This document shows positions 25,615 to 35,121 of a stretch of 35,121 bases of DNA, piece after piece. The stretch comes from Opitutia bacterium. Its GTDB lineage: Bacteria > Verrucomicrobiota > Verrucomicrobiia > Opitutales > Opitutaceae. The notes under the pieces were generated by a model that was not told the DNA's origin, ran no database searches, and saw only the letters and a list, made by a program, of their open reading frames with translations. Each line of letters starts with the position of its first letter. The first letter of the stretch is position 1. The translations under genes were made by a program, and so were the position numbers. The stretch spans positions 1-35,121 of the forward strand of contig CANFSZ010000025.1 in the NCBI GenBank assembly GCA_947449835.1, in the 5' to 3' direction.

Positions 25615-27384
25615 TTACTTCAGGAGCATGTCCTTCACCGTCTTACCGGCGGGGATCATGGGGAGCACGTGCTCGGTGTAGGGGACGATCACGTCGAGGA
25701 CGTATGGGCCATCGTGATCGAGCATTTCTTGGATGGCGGCGCGCAGCTCGCTCTTTTTGTGAACGCGGCGGGCTTTGACGCCGAAGCCTTGAGCGATGGT
25801 GACGAAGTCCGGGTAAATGCCGGCGAGGTTATCGGGGCTGCCGACGTTGTTTTCGTCGCCGAGGATGGTGTTGCCGCGGACGCTGCCGTAGAAGCGGTCT
25901 TCCCATTGGACGACCATGCCGAGGTGTTGGTTATTTAGGATCATCGCTTTGGCGGCGATTTTCTCGATCTTGGCGGTGGCGAGTTCTTGGATGTTCATGA
26001 CCCAAGAGCCGTCGCCGTCGATATCGATAACCTGTTTATCTGGACGGGCGACTTTGGCGCCGAGGGCGGCGGGATAGCCGAAGCCCATCGCGCCGAGGCC
26101 GAGCGAGCTGATGTAGCGGCGCGGCTCGTCGAAGCGGTAGAATTGTGCGGCCCACATCTGGTGTTGGCCGACGCCGGTCGTGATGATGGCGTCGCCTTTG
26201 GTGAGTTCGTAGAGGGTCTTAACGGCTTCCTGCGGGACGATGTGTTTGCTCTCTTCGTAGCTGAAGGGGTGATCCTTCATCCACGTGGCGATCTGGGCGT
26301 GCCACGCGGTGTTGTCGGGCGGGGTGAACGCGGCGGCTAGCTGGTTGAGGCGCGTGAGTGCGAACTTGATGTCGCTGGTGATGGCGAGCTGGACGCGTTT
26401 GTTTTTGTTGTGCTCGGAGGCGTCGATGTCGATGTGGACGATCTTGGCGTGGGCGGCGAATTTATCGGTGTTGCCCGTGATGCGGTCGTCGAAGCGCGCG
26501 GCGAAGCAGAGGAGTAAATCGCTCTGGTCGACGGCCCAATTGCCATAAGCGGCGCCGTGCATGCCGAACCAGTGCATGGAAAGCGGGTGCGTCTCGGGGA
26601 AGGCGCCGATGCCCATGAGCGTGGTGGCGACGGGGACGTTGACCTTGACGGCAAAGGCTTTGAGTTCGGCGCTGGCTTCGGCCGAGATGACGCCACCGCC
26701 GACGTAGAGGACGGGTTTTTTCGCGGCGGCGATGAGGGCGAGGATTTCCTGCAACTCGGCATCGGAAGCGTGCGGAGTTTGGCTAAGCGTGGGGTTGCGG
26801 AACTCGACGTCAGAGGGGAAAACGGGTTTGAATTTCGCCTGTTGGATATCTTTCGGGATGTCGATGACGACGGGGCCGGGGCGGCCGCTGCGGGCGAGCA
26901 CGAAGGCTTCTTTGAAGATGCGCGGCAGGTCGTGCACGTTCATCACCAAGTAGGAATGCTTCACGATCGGCAGCGTCATGCCGTAAAAGTCCGTTTCCTG
27001 AAACGCCATTTTGCCGATGTATTTGGAAAACACCTGGCCGGTGATCGCGACCATCGGGATCGAGTCCATAAACGCATCGGCGATGGCCGAGACAAGGTTG
27101 GTGGCGCCGGGGCCGCTGGTGGCCATGCACACGCCGACTTTGCCGGTGACGCGCGAGTAGGACTCGGCGGCGAACGAACCACCCTGCTCGTGGCGGGGGA
27201 GAATCGTGCGGATTTTGTCGGTGCGGGCGAGGGATTGATGGAGCTCCTGCGACGCGCCGCCGGGATAGGCGAAGATGACGTCGACACCCTCGCGGATCAG
27301 GCACTCGACGACGGCGTCGGAGCCCTTCATTTCGCGGCCGATCTCGGCTGGGGGAAACGTGGCGGGGGTGGAGGAAGTTTTCAT
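25615..27384 (-). CDS. ilvB: Acetolactate synthase large (catalytic) subunit
   Basis: The 589-residue protein condenses two pyruvates (or pyruvate and 2-oxobutyrate) in branched-chain amino acid synthesis, using thiamine diphosphate, Mg2+ and FAD. The catalytic Glu66 lies in '[12 protein letters not shown]'. The '[19 protein letters not shown]' segment and '[17 protein letters not shown]' are typical of the anabolic AHAS rather than catabolic AlsS. The TPP/Mg2+ motif is '[16 protein letters not shown]' followed by '[14 protein letters not shown]'. No regulatory small subunit gene (ilvN/ilvH) is adjacent in either direction. It is divergent from the YmdB gene with 108 bases between, and no attenuator-like leader peptide is obvious. 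Confidence 0.94.
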   Translation of the reverse strand: MKTSSTPATFPPAEIGREMKGSDAVVECLIREGVDVIFAYPGGASQELHQSLARTDKIRTILPRHEQGGSFAAESYSRVTGKVGVCMATSGPGATNLVSAIADAFMDSIPMVAITGQVFSKYIGKMAFQETDFYGMTLPIVKHSYLVMNVHDLPRIFKEAFVLARSGRPGPVVIDIPKDIQQAKFKPVFPSDVEFRNPTLSQTPHASDAELQEILALIAAAKKPVLYVGGGVISAEASAELKAFAVKVNVPVATTLMGIGAFPETHPLSMHWFGMHGAAYGNWAVDQSDLLLCFAARFDDRITGNTDKFAAHAKIVHIDIDASEHNKNKRVQLAITSDIKFALTRLNQLAAAFTPPDNTAWHAQIATWMKDHPFSYEESKHIVPQEAVKTLYELTKGDAIITTGVGQHQMWAAQFYRFDEPRRYISSLGLGAMGFGYPAALGAKVARPDKQVIDIDGDGSWVMNIQELATAKIEKIAAKAMILNNQHLGMVVQWEDRFYGSVRGNTILGDENNVGSPDNLAGIYPDFVTIAQGFGVKARRVHKKSELRAAIQEMLDHDGPYVLDVIVPYTEHVLPMIPAGKTVKDMLLK

Positions 27385-27492
27385 AGAGACGGAAGTAGGC
27401 GGAAAAAGGTGAAGAAAAAACCATCAGTGGGCTGAGAGGCAACCTTGGAAATAAGGGTTGGCGCTCTGTCGGGCGCCTTGCAGCTTGGCGCG

Positions 27493-28275
27493 ATGCTGAA
27501 GCTTTTGTTCATTGGCGACATCGTGGGGCGGCCGGGGCGCGACATGGTGATGGAGCGCGTGCCGCGTTTGCGGCAGGAGCTCGCGCTGGATTTCGTCATC
27601 GCCAACGCCGAGAACGTCGCGGCCGGCGCGGGCATCACGGGCAAGTTGGCCAAATCGATTTTAGAGAGCGGCGTGGACGCGATCACGCTCGGCGATCACG
27701 TGTGGGATCAACGCGGTTGGGAGACGGAAATCGCGACGATGGATCAGGTGTGTCGGCCCGCGAATCTCCCCAAATCTAATCCTGGCTGGGATCATGTGAT
27801 CATCGAGAAACGCGGTTTCCGCGTGGCGATGTTCACCGTGCTCGGGCGGACGTTTATGGGGCTGAAAGCGGATTGTCCGTTCCTCTGCGCGGACCGGATG
27901 ATCGAGCAACTGCGCTCGCAGGCCGACGCGATCGTGGTCGAGATCCACGCCGAAGCTACGAGTGAAAAAATCGCGCTCGGTTGGCACTTGGACGGTCGCG
28001 TGACGGCGGTGTTGGGCACGCATACGCATGTGCCGACGGCGGATGCGTGCGTGTTGCCCAAAGGCACGGCGTTCATGTGCGACGTCGGTATGACCGGGCC
28101 TTACGCGAGTGTGCTCGGGCGCGAAGTCGCTCCCGTGGTCGCGAAATTTATCGAAGGCATGCCGCACCGTTTTGAAGTCGCGGAAGGCGACGTGCGGTTG
28201 TCGGGCGCGCTGGTGGAAATCAGCGCTTCGACGACGCGCGCGAAAAAAATCGAGCTGTTGACGGTGCGCAAATAA
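27493..28275 (+). CDS. YmdB/TIGR00282-type metallophosphoesterase
   Basis: The 260-residue protein belongs to the calcineurin-like phosphoesterases whose B. subtilis member YmdB hydrolyses 2',3'-cyclic mononucleotides and affects RNA turnover and biofilm choice. Metal-site elements are seen in order: Asp9 in 'FIGDIVGRPGR', Glu40-Asn41 in 'NAENVAAG', Asp68-His69 in 'LGDHVWDQ', 'EIHAEATSEK' and 'GTHTHVPTAD'. The usual Asn of 'GNHTWD' is Asp68 here. ATG 27493 is chosen because the preceding 16 codons have no similarity. Divergent from ilvB; rny (RNase Y), its frequent partner, is not adjacent. Confidence 0.9.
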   Translation: MLKLLFIGDIVGRPGRDMVMERVPRLRQELALDFVIANAENVAAGAGITGKLAKSILESGVDAITLGDHVWDQRGWETEIATMDQVCRPANLPKSNPGWDHVIIEKRGFRVAMFTVLGRTFMGLKADCPFLCADRMIEQLRSQADAIVVEIHAEATSEKIALGWHLDGRVTAVLGTHTHVPTADACVLPKGTAFMCDVGMTGPYASVLGREVAPVVAKFIEGMPHRFEVAEGDVRLSGALVEISASTTRAKKIELLTVRK

Positions 28276-28285
28276 CGCGAGCGCA

Positions 28286-28304
28286 CGAGCCGCGCGCTGG
28301 CTCG
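28286..28304. terminator. GC hairpin between convergent ymdB-type gene and accA
   Basis: Arms CGAGCC and GGCTCG around a 7-base loop, ten bases after the phosphoesterase stop and 52 bases from the accA stop. No T-run is present; placement between convergent genes is the main support. Confidence 0.35.
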
Positions 28305-28355
28305 CTCGGGGTGGCGGCGAGCGACGGCGCGGGGTGGACTAGACCAGAGAAAAAC

Positions 28356-29336
28356 TCAGCTGCGGACCGTGCCGGCTTCGACGTAGGAGCCGAGGTGGCG
28401 GTAACGTTCGTAGCGGGTATCGAGGAGCTTCTCGGTGTCGAGCGCGCGGAGATCGTTGAGGTGTTTTTGCAGCGCGTATTTTAGCGCGGCGGCGGCTTTG
28501 GCGGGGTCGTTGTGGGCGCCGCCGAGGGGCTCGGTGATGACCTCGTCGACGATGCTCATCTTCTCGAGGTGATCGGCGCTGAGCTTGAGCGCGGCGGCGG
28601 CTTTTGGCGCGGCGGCGGCGTCTTTCCACAAAATAGCCGCGCAGCCTTCGGGCGAGATGACCGAGTAGTAACTGTTTTCGAAAATGAGGACGCGATCGGT
28701 GACGCCGATGCCGAGGGCGCCGCCGGAGCCGCCCTCGCCGACGATCACGGAGATCGTGGGGGTCTTGAGCATCGCCATTTCGCGGAGGTTGACCGCGATG
28801 GCTTCGGAGACGTGGCGGGCTTCCGATTCGATGCCGGGGAACGCGCCGGGCGTGTCGATGAACGTGAAAACGGGGAGGCTGAATTTCTCCGCCATTTTCA
28901 TGAGCCGAAGCGCTTTGCGGTAGCCTTCGGGCTGAGGCATGCCGAAATTGCGCAAGATTTTTTCTTTGGTGTCGCGGCCCTTTTGCTGGGCAATGATCAT
29001 CACCGGTTCTCCGTTGAAAAAGGCGGTGCCGCCGACGAGGGCGCGGTCGTCGTTGAACTGGCGGTCGCCGTGGAGCTCTTGGAAACCGGTGCAGATCGTC
29101 TCGACGTAATCGAGGGCGTAGGGGCGCTTCGGGTGACGGGCGACTTGGACTTTCTGCCAAGGCGTGAGGGCGGAATAAATTTCGCTCTGGGTGGCGCTGA
29201 TTTTCTTTTCGATGGCGTGGATTTCGCGGGCGAGGTCCACGTTAGTCTCGATGGACTGTTGGCGCAGTTCATCGAGTTGCTTGGTGAGTTCGCGGAGAGG
29301 TTTCTCAAACTCTAAAACGTAGGCCGGAGCTTCCAT
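28356..29336 (-). CDS. accA: Acetyl-CoA carboxylase, carboxyltransferase subunit alpha
   Basis: The 326-residue protein forms, with AccD, the carboxyltransferase that makes malonyl-CoA for fatty acid synthesis. Family segments: N-terminal 'LEFEKPLRELTKQLDELR', 'WQKVQVARHPKRPYALDYV', 'FQELHGDRQFNDDRALVGG', 'NFGMPQPEGYRKALRLMK', 'FIDTPGAFPGIESEARHVSEAIA' and the oxyanion-hole region 'VIVGEGGSGGALGIG'. Full length compared with E. coli AccA (319). It lies 46 bases downstream of the TPR gene on the same strand, so the two may share a transcript; accD is not nearby. Confidence 0.96.
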   Translation of the reverse strand: MEAPAYVLEFEKPLRELTKQLDELRQQSIETNVDLAREIHAIEKKISATQSEIYSALTPWQKVQVARHPKRPYALDYVETICTGFQELHGDRQFNDDRALVGGTAFFNGEPVMIIAQQKGRDTKEKILRNFGMPQPEGYRKALRLMKMAEKFSLPVFTFIDTPGAFPGIESEARHVSEAIAVNLREMAMLKTPTISVIVGEGGSGGALGIGVTDRVLIFENSYYSVISPEGCAAILWKDAAAAPKAAAALKLSADHLEKMSIVDEVITEPLGGAHNDPAKAAAALKYALQKHLNDLRALDTEKLLDTRYERYRHLGSYVEAGTVRS

Positions 29337-29382
29337 AATTGGGTGTTTCTACGGGTTGGCGGGAGGTGGTGTCAACGGGGCG

Positions 29383-29748
29383 TCAAGCGAGGCCGGGCGT
29401 GCCGGGGGTGGGTGGGGATTTGAGCTGTTCTTTCCAACTTTGGATTTTGGCCTGCGCGCCGTAGTGCTCGGCGCGGGCCTTGTCGCCGCGTTCCATCCAG
29501 ATGCGGGAAAGAGTCGTGTTGATAAAGAGATCGGCGGGTTGGAGCGCGTGGGCGCGGTCGGCGGCGGCGAGGGCGGCATCGAGGTGGCGCAGGGAAAAGT
29601 TCACCTCGGCGAGGGCGTGCCAGGCTTCAAAAGAGTCGGGGGCGGCGGCGGTGGCGCGGGCGAGTTGGGCGAGGGCGCGGTCGGTGTCGCCGAGGGCGTA
29701 GTCGGCGGTGGCGTTTTCGATGAGAGTCTGGAGGTCGTCGGGCGTCAT
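29383..29748 (-). CDS. Small tetratricopeptide-repeat protein
   Basis: A 121-residue protein with three helical-pair repeats: 'ATADYALGDTDRALAQLARA', then 'APDSFEAWHALAEVNFSLRH', then 'AALAAADRAHALQPADLFIN' and 'SRIWMERGDKARAEHYGAQAK', carrying the W/L-G-Y-A-F-A-P pattern of TPRs. No signal peptide, so probably cytosolic and an adaptor. It starts 45 bases after the YceI terminator and ends 46 bases before accA. Its partner is unknown. Confidence 0.8.
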   Translation of the reverse strand: MTPDDLQTLIENATADYALGDTDRALAQLARATAAAPDSFEAWHALAEVNFSLRHLDAALAAADRAHALQPADLFINTTLSRIWMERGDKARAEHYGAQAKIQSWKEQLKSPPTPGTPGLA

Positions 29749-29788
29749 GGGCAGTTGAGGCGGGAGCGTGGCGGCGATATGGGCAAAA

Positions 29789-29815
29789 AGAAAGGACGGC
29801 CTTGCGGGCCGTCCT
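29789..29815 (-). terminator. Rho-independent terminator of the YceI gene
   Basis: Perfect 9-bp stem (29793-29801 and 29807-29815), loop TTGCG. On the minus strand it is followed by TTTCTTTTT (down to about 29785). It lies 36 bases after the YceI stop and before the TPR gene. Confidence 0.85.
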
Positions 29816-29850
29816 GAAAAGTAAGCGCGGTGGAAAACCGTGCGGGCGGA

Positions 29851-30438
29851 TTATTTTTTCAACACGGCTTCGATGCCGATGTTGAGGGTGACGTCCTCGC
29901 CGAGGGCTTTGCCGAGCATAGCGGGGCCGGCGAGGCCGAACTCGGATTTTTTAATGAGGCCGCTGACTTCCCAGCCGGAGAGTTTGGCGTTGTTCATGCC
30001 GTCGCCGAAGCCGAGGAGTTTGACCTGGAGCGTGACGGGTTTGGTGATGTTTTTAAGGGTGAGATCGCCGGTGACGTCGTAGGCATCTTCGCCGGTTTTT
30101 TTCCACGCGGTGCTTTTGAAACGGGCGGTGGTGTACTGGGCGACATCGAAGAAGTCGGGGCTTTTGACGTGGCCGTTGCGTTTTTCGTCGGCGGTGTTGA
30201 GCGAGGCGATGTCGACGACGGCTTCGACGGAGCTGCGGCTGAGATCGGCGCGGTCGACGTTGATGCTGCCGGTGACCTTGGTGAAGCTGCCGGTGAATTT
30301 GGAGACGAGATGGCGGAGGCTGAAATTCAGCGTCGAGTGCACGGGATCGATGACGTAGGTCTCGGTCGCTGCGGAGGCGGTGCGGACGAAGCCAAGCGCG
30401 AGGACGGCGATGAGGGCGAGTTGAGCGATGGATTTCAT
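29851..30438 (-). CDS. YceI-family periplasmic protein
   Basis: The 195-residue protein has a signal peptide (KSIAQLALIAVLALGFVRTA, cleavage near residue 23 after 'ASA'). The mature part fits the YceI lipocalin-like beta-barrel: 'YVIDPVHSTLNFSLRHLVSKFTG', 'VEAVVDIASLNTADEKRNGHVKSPDFFDVAQY', 'GDLTLKNITKPVTLQVK' and 'ALGEDVTLNIGIEAV'. Members bind isoprenoid-like lipids such as polyprenyl chains; ligand here is inferred only. ATG at 30436-30438 is chosen for the signal peptide; an open frame upstream to 30555 lacks similarity. A terminator follows. It may be expressed from its own promoter behind queA. Confidence 0.9.
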   Translation of the reverse strand: MKSIAQLALIAVLALGFVRTASAATETYVIDPVHSTLNFSLRHLVSKFTGSFTKVTGSINVDRADLSRSSVEAVVDIASLNTADEKRNGHVKSPDFFDVAQYTTARFKSTAWKKTGEDAYDVTGDLTLKNITKPVTLQVKLLGFGDGMNNAKLSGWEVSGLIKKSEFGLAGPAMLGKALGEDVTLNIGIEAVLKK

Positions 30439-30482
30439 GGGAAAAAGAATTTGAGATTGTTTGATGTTCAACGATTCGGGGC

Positions 30483-30538
30483 ACGAAAATCGCTCCGCCG
30501 AATGACGCAACTGCTTTTGCGCCTTTTGATGCGGCGGA
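30483..30538 (-). terminator. Nested hairpin downstream of queA
   Basis: Outer arms TCCGCCG (30494-30500) and CGGCGGA (30532-30538) enclose an inner CGCAA/TTGCG stem (30506-30510, 30517-30521). On the minus strand it begins 9 bases after the queA stop and is followed by ATTTT. The long nested form makes it an unusual terminator. Confidence 0.5.
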
Positions 30539-30547
30539 TCGAAAACG

Positions 30548-31657
30548 TCACACAATGAGCATGGCGTCGCCGTAGCTAAAAAACCGGTACTCGCGCGCGA
30601 TGGCTTCGGCGTAAATATCCCGGAGCCACGCGATGCCCTCGGTGGAGCCGGGGGTGAGAAACGCGGAGACGAGGCAAAGCAGCGTGGAACGTGGTTGATG
30701 GAAATTGGTGATCAACGCGTCGATCCCGCGGAAAGTGCGCGGGGGATAAATAAAAATGTCGGCCTCGGCGAGATGCGGGTGATCGAGCGGCGCGGCGTGG
30801 TGGGCGAGAAAGTCTTCGACGGTGCGGACCGAGGTCGTGCCCACGGCGATCCGGCGACCGGGCAACGGCGGAAACAACGCGCGTTGGGCGGCGACGGGAA
30901 TTTCGTAGAGTTCGCGGTGAATCGCGTGCTCCTCGATGGTCGCGGTGGTGATGGGCTTAAACGTGCCGAGGCCGACGTGCAGAGTGAGATCGGCGTAGTG
31001 GATGCCTTGGGTGGAAAGCGTGGCGAGAAGCTCGGGCGTAAAATGCAGGCCGGCGGTGGGCGCGGCGACGGCGACTTGGCGGGCGGGGTTGGCGTAAACC
31101 GTTTGGTAGCGGGCGCGGTCGGGGTTGAGCGCGGCGGCGTGCGGTTGATGACGGGTCGCAGCATCCGGACGCAGAATGTAGGGCGGTAGTGGGATTTCCC
31201 CGACGCGATTGGCGAGCGTGGGGACGGGTTCGTCGCCGACGGTGTGGAAGCGCACGTAGGCGGAGCCATCGGGCTCGCGGGCGACGATCTCGGCGTGGAA
31301 GGCGCCCGTGGCTTCGGCAAACGTGGCGCCGACCGGAAGTTTTTTCCCGGGTTTGATGAGGCAACGCCAGGTTTGACCGGGGTGAGTTTCGGAGGGACGG
31401 AGCAGGAAGCACTCGACTTGGCCGCCCGTGGGGCGACGGGCGCGGAGGCGGGCGGGGAGGACGGCGGCGTTGTTGCGAAACAGCGTGTCGCCGGCGCGCA
31501 GGAAGCGGGGCAGATCGGCGAAGGTGTGATGCGAAACGCTGCGGGTGGCGCGGTCGACGACGAGCAGACGGGAGTGGTCGCGGCGAGCGGCGGGGGTCTG
31601 CGCGACGAGGTGTTCGGGCAGGGTGTAATCAAAAAGTTGGGCGTCGAGCGGCGGCAC
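30548..31657 (-). CDS. queA: S-adenosylmethionine:tRNA ribosyltransferase-isomerase
   Basis: The 369-residue protein transfers and isomerises the ribosyl part of SAM onto preQ1 at tRNA position 34 in queuosine synthesis. Family segments: 'FDYTLPEHLVAQTP', 'DHSRLLVVDR', 'LFRNNAAVLPARL', 'GEIPLPPYI', 'YQTVYANPARQVAVAAPTAGLHF', 'HVGLGTFKPI', 'TTSVRTVED' and 'ITNFHQPRSTLLCLVSAF'. Length is normal (E. coli 356). The start ATG at 31655-31657 sits 83 bases from tRNA-Thr, which is divergent; no tgt or queC neighbour is seen. Confidence 0.96.
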   Translation of the reverse strand: MPPLDAQLFDYTLPEHLVAQTPAARRDHSRLLVVDRATRSVSHHTFADLPRFLRAGDTLFRNNAAVLPARLRARRPTGGQVECFLLRPSETHPGQTWRCLIKPGKKLPVGATFAEATGAFHAEIVAREPDGSAYVRFHTVGDEPVPTLANRVGEIPLPPYILRPDAATRHQPHAAALNPDRARYQTVYANPARQVAVAAPTAGLHFTPELLATLSTQGIHYADLTLHVGLGTFKPITTATIEEHAIHRELYEIPVAAQRALFPPLPGRRIAVGTTSVRTVEDFLAHHAAPLDHPHLAEADIFIYPPRTFRGIDALITNFHQPRSTLLCLVSAFLTPGSTEGIAWLRDIYAEAIAREYRFFSYGDAMLIV

Positions 31658-31740
31658 GGCGGGAAAATGAGGCTTGCCCTTGCAGGGGTGGCGAGTTTCT
31701 TCCGCTCTTCGCGACGTGGGTCCTGCGCCATTTCAAAAGC

Positions 31741-31816
31741 GCCGACATAGCTCAGTTGGTAGAGCAGCTCATTCGTAATGAGCAGGTCATCGGTTCGAGT
31801 CCGATTGTCGGCTCCA
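31741..31816 (+). tRNA. tRNA-Thr, anticodon CGT, CCA encoded
   Basis: A 76-base cloverleaf. Acceptor arms GCCGACA and TGTCGGC pair, then discriminator T and CCA. The D-arm is 'GCTCAGTTGGTAGAGC', the T-arm has GGTTCGAGTCC. The anticodon stem GCTCA/TGAGC encloses TTCGTAA, giving CGT (reads ACG). Confidence 0.95.
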
Positions 31817-31842
31817 TTTCGCGGTAGGCGGGAGAGGCCTTT

Positions 31843-32526
31843 TTAATTATCGGCGATGTGTTCGTCGGCGAGGCCGCCTTGGAGTTTGCGCCGGAGCTTG
31901 ATCTGCTCGATGTCGCGGCGGAGTTCGCGGTTGAAGAGTTGGAAACGGCGGTGGACGTCGAGGGTTTCGAGTAACTTTTGCTTGAGCGCCGGATTTTCGC
32001 AGAGGCTGAAGGCGGCGATATCTACGAAGGCCTCGGGATCGGCGACGGTTTTGAGAAAGCGGGTGAGGTCGCTGGCTTGGGTGGCGGCGAGCTTGAGTTT
32101 TATTTTAATCAAGCGGGCGAGTTCGGCGCGGAGACGCTCGTTTTCGTCGAGGGAGGCGCCGGGTTCGCTGGTGAGGGCGCGGATGCGGATGCGGCGGTAG
32201 GGTTCGTCGCTGATGATGGAATCGATCTCGGCGCGGCAGAGTCCTTGGAGGAGCAGGTTGGAAGTGCCATTATCATTTTTCTGGCAGGCGCGGATGATGC
32301 CGAGGCCGGCGATGCGGTGTTGGGGCTCGGGATTTTCGGTTTGGCCGAGTTGACCTAGATCGAGGCCAGCGATCGCGAAAATGCGATTGCTGGCGAGAAC
32401 GTCGCGGAGCATGTGCCGGTAGCGCGGTTCGAAAATATGCAGCGGCAGCATGGCTTGCGGAAAAAACGCGACGTTGGGCAACGTCATCACCGGCACTTCA
32501 TCGGGCACTATAATTTCCGCTTCCAT
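31843..32526 (-). CDS. Stand-alone Lon substrate-binding (N-terminal) domain protein
   Basis: The 227-residue protein carries the Lon N-domain only: 'VMTLPNVAFFPQAMLPLHIFEPRYRHMLRDVLASNRIFAIA' and 'GLGIIRACQKNDNGTSNLLLQGLCRAEI', followed by a helical segment ('LRAELARLIKIKLKLAATQASDLTRFLKTVADPEAF') and 'LLETLDVHRRFQLFNRELRRDIEQIKLRRKL'. It has no ATPase or protease module. Related single-domain proteins are widespread and poorly understood. It is divergent from dnaK with 212 bases between, which suggests stress-linked expression. No signal peptide. Confidence 0.9.
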   Translation of the reverse strand: MEAEIIVPDEVPVMTLPNVAFFPQAMLPLHIFEPRYRHMLRDVLASNRIFAIAGLDLGQLGQTENPEPQHRIAGLGIIRACQKNDNGTSNLLLQGLCRAEIDSIISDEPYRRIRIRALTSEPGASLDENERLRAELARLIKIKLKLAATQASDLTRFLKTVADPEAFVDIAAFSLCENPALKQKLLETLDVHRRFQLFNRELRRDIEQIKLRRKLQGGLADEHIADN

Positions 32527-32738
32527 GGGAAAACCTTATGTAAGATAGGCGAGAATTCAACTGTGACGATACTGTGCCACGGGCGCGGCACGGTTTGGGT
32601 AAAGTGAGACAATTTGACCTGAATCTGACCGCTCGCCGAAGATATATTGGGCTGCAGGTTTCTTTTTAAATTATGCAGGACAAGGGCTAAGGTCAGTTTC
32701 GCGCCCGGGGCACGTACGTTGCTTAGATAGGACACATT
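32527..32738. promoter_or_regulatory. Divergent promoter region between the Lon-N gene and dnaK
   Basis: 212 bases. No CIRCE dyad (TTAGCACTC-N9-GAGTGCTAA) and no sigma-32-like box is recognisable. Seen: a GTGCC/GGCAC hairpin (32574-32591), TGACC repeated at 32615-32619 and 32626-32630, and TTGACC as a possible -35 without a good -10 at the right distance. How dnaK is heat-regulated cannot be read. Confidence 0.5.
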
Positions 32739-34691
<1,953 letters not shown>

Positions 34692-34704
34692 TTTTCAAGC
34701 CTTT

Positions 34705-34740
34705 GCGCGCCGTTTCGGTTAAACCCGAACGGCGCGCTTT
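34705..34740 (+). terminator. Hairpin after dnaK
   Basis: Ten-base-pair stem (34705-34714 and 34728-34737) extended inward by a few imperfect pairs, with TTTGTT following. It lies 13 bases after the dnaK stop and 55 bases before groES, so it may end or reduce read-through into groES. Confidence 0.7.
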
Positions 34741-34794
34741 GTTGAAACCCACAAACATAAAAACCCAACCTTCAGCCCAAAAACAAAAATCCAT

Positions 34795-35091
34795 ATGGCC
34801 AAAGTAAAAATCAAACCCATCGGTGATCGCGTTCTCGTGAAGCACCTCGAGGAAAAAGAACAAGTCCGCGGCGGGATCATCATCCCCGACAGCGCCAAAG
34901 AAAAACCCCAAGAAGCCGAAGTCATTGCCCTCGGTACCGGTAAGAAAGATGAAGCCGGCAAACTCTCCACCTTCGAAGTGAAGGTCGGCGACAAAGTCCT
35001 CATCAGCAAATACGGCGGCACCGAAGTCAAAATCGACGACGTGAAGTACACGCTCGTGCGTGAAGATGACATCCTCGGCATCCTCGCCTAA
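34795..35091 (+). CDS. groES: Co-chaperonin GroES (Hsp10)
   Basis: The 98-residue protein is the lid of the GroEL chamber. Family marks are '[45 protein letters not shown]' in sequence (mobile loop '[11 protein letters not shown]'), '[20 protein letters not shown]' and the C-terminal '[11 protein letters not shown]'. The gene is 103 bases after dnaK. GroEL normally follows; the window ends 30 bases past the stop, so this cannot be checked here. Confidence 0.97.
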   Translation: MAKVKIKPIGDRVLVKHLEEKEQVRGGIIIPDSAKEKPQEAEVIALGTGKKDEAGKLSTFEVKVGDKVLISKYGGTEVKIDDVKYTLVREDDILGILA

Positions 35092-35121
35092 TCTCGCTCA
35101 ACCGAATCATTTAATCTCAAA

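Noticed and set aside
32527-32738. CIRCE element before dnaK
   Set aside because: Searched by eye for TTAGCACTC-N9-GAGTGCTAA; not found, nor a convincing partial copy.

Overview
The window is GC-rich (roughly 60-65% by eye) chromosomal DNA. It most resembles a member of the Verrucomicrobiota, probably the Opitutaceae. That assignment rests on protein style: a Tat-exported Gfo/Idh/MocA oxidoreductase, secreted proteins starting with an 'LPxFxVTDxRxLPP' stretch, tandem C-terminal sandwich-like modules on a secreted protease, weak Shine-Dalgarno sequences and a single-chain glycine decarboxylase. It was not confirmed by any database search. I see no prophage, insertion sequence, CRISPR array or integrase; this is mostly housekeeping DNA with a few accessory patches.

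Layout. 1-741: C-terminal piece of a six-hairpin-type glycosidase, convergent (with a 13-bp hairpin between) with a minus-strand pair made of a fumarylacetoacetate-hydrolase-family enzyme and a Tat-exported oxidoreductase (788-3043). 3114-5996: gcvP (minus), closed by its own terminator. 6106-6786: nth. 6887-7242: tRNA-Val(CAC) and a CAT-anticodon tRNA. 7519-9978: secreted metzincin protease. 10140-12725: clpB. 12809-13729: psd. 13763-13846: tRNA-Leu(TAG), minus. 14056-17844: two tandem paralogous secreted proteins with an eroded gluzincin core, the second coupled by ATGA to rhaM. 17921-18304: glyoxalase I. 18337-20961: U32 (RlhA-type) protein. 21126-21494: small exported protein. 21491-23728: MFS exporter and OxyR-like LysR regulator (minus). 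23842-24024: 60-residue membrane protein, divergent from the regulator. 24108-27384: second Gfo/Idh/MocA enzyme and ilvB (minus). 27493-28275: YmdB-type phosphodiesterase. 28356-31657: accA, a TPR protein, a YceI protein and queA (minus). 31741-31816: tRNA-Thr(CGT). 31843-32526: stand-alone Lon substrate-binding domain (minus), divergent from dnaK-groES (32739-35091), which runs to the right edge and is probably followed by groEL.

How they fit together. Proteostasis genes recur (clpB, Lon-N domain, dnaK, groES). Several genes serve central metabolism: gcvP (one-carbon), ilvB (branched-chain amino acids), accA (fatty acids), psd (phospholipid). Sugar catabolism is suggested by the glycosidase, the FAH/oxidoreductase pair and rhaM. 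The parts most worth a second look are the degenerate-peptidase tandem coupled to rhaM, the tiny membrane protein facing an OxyR-like regulator that lacks the peroxidatic cysteine, the unusual cysteine spacing in Nth, and the Asn-to-Asp change in the YmdB metal site.
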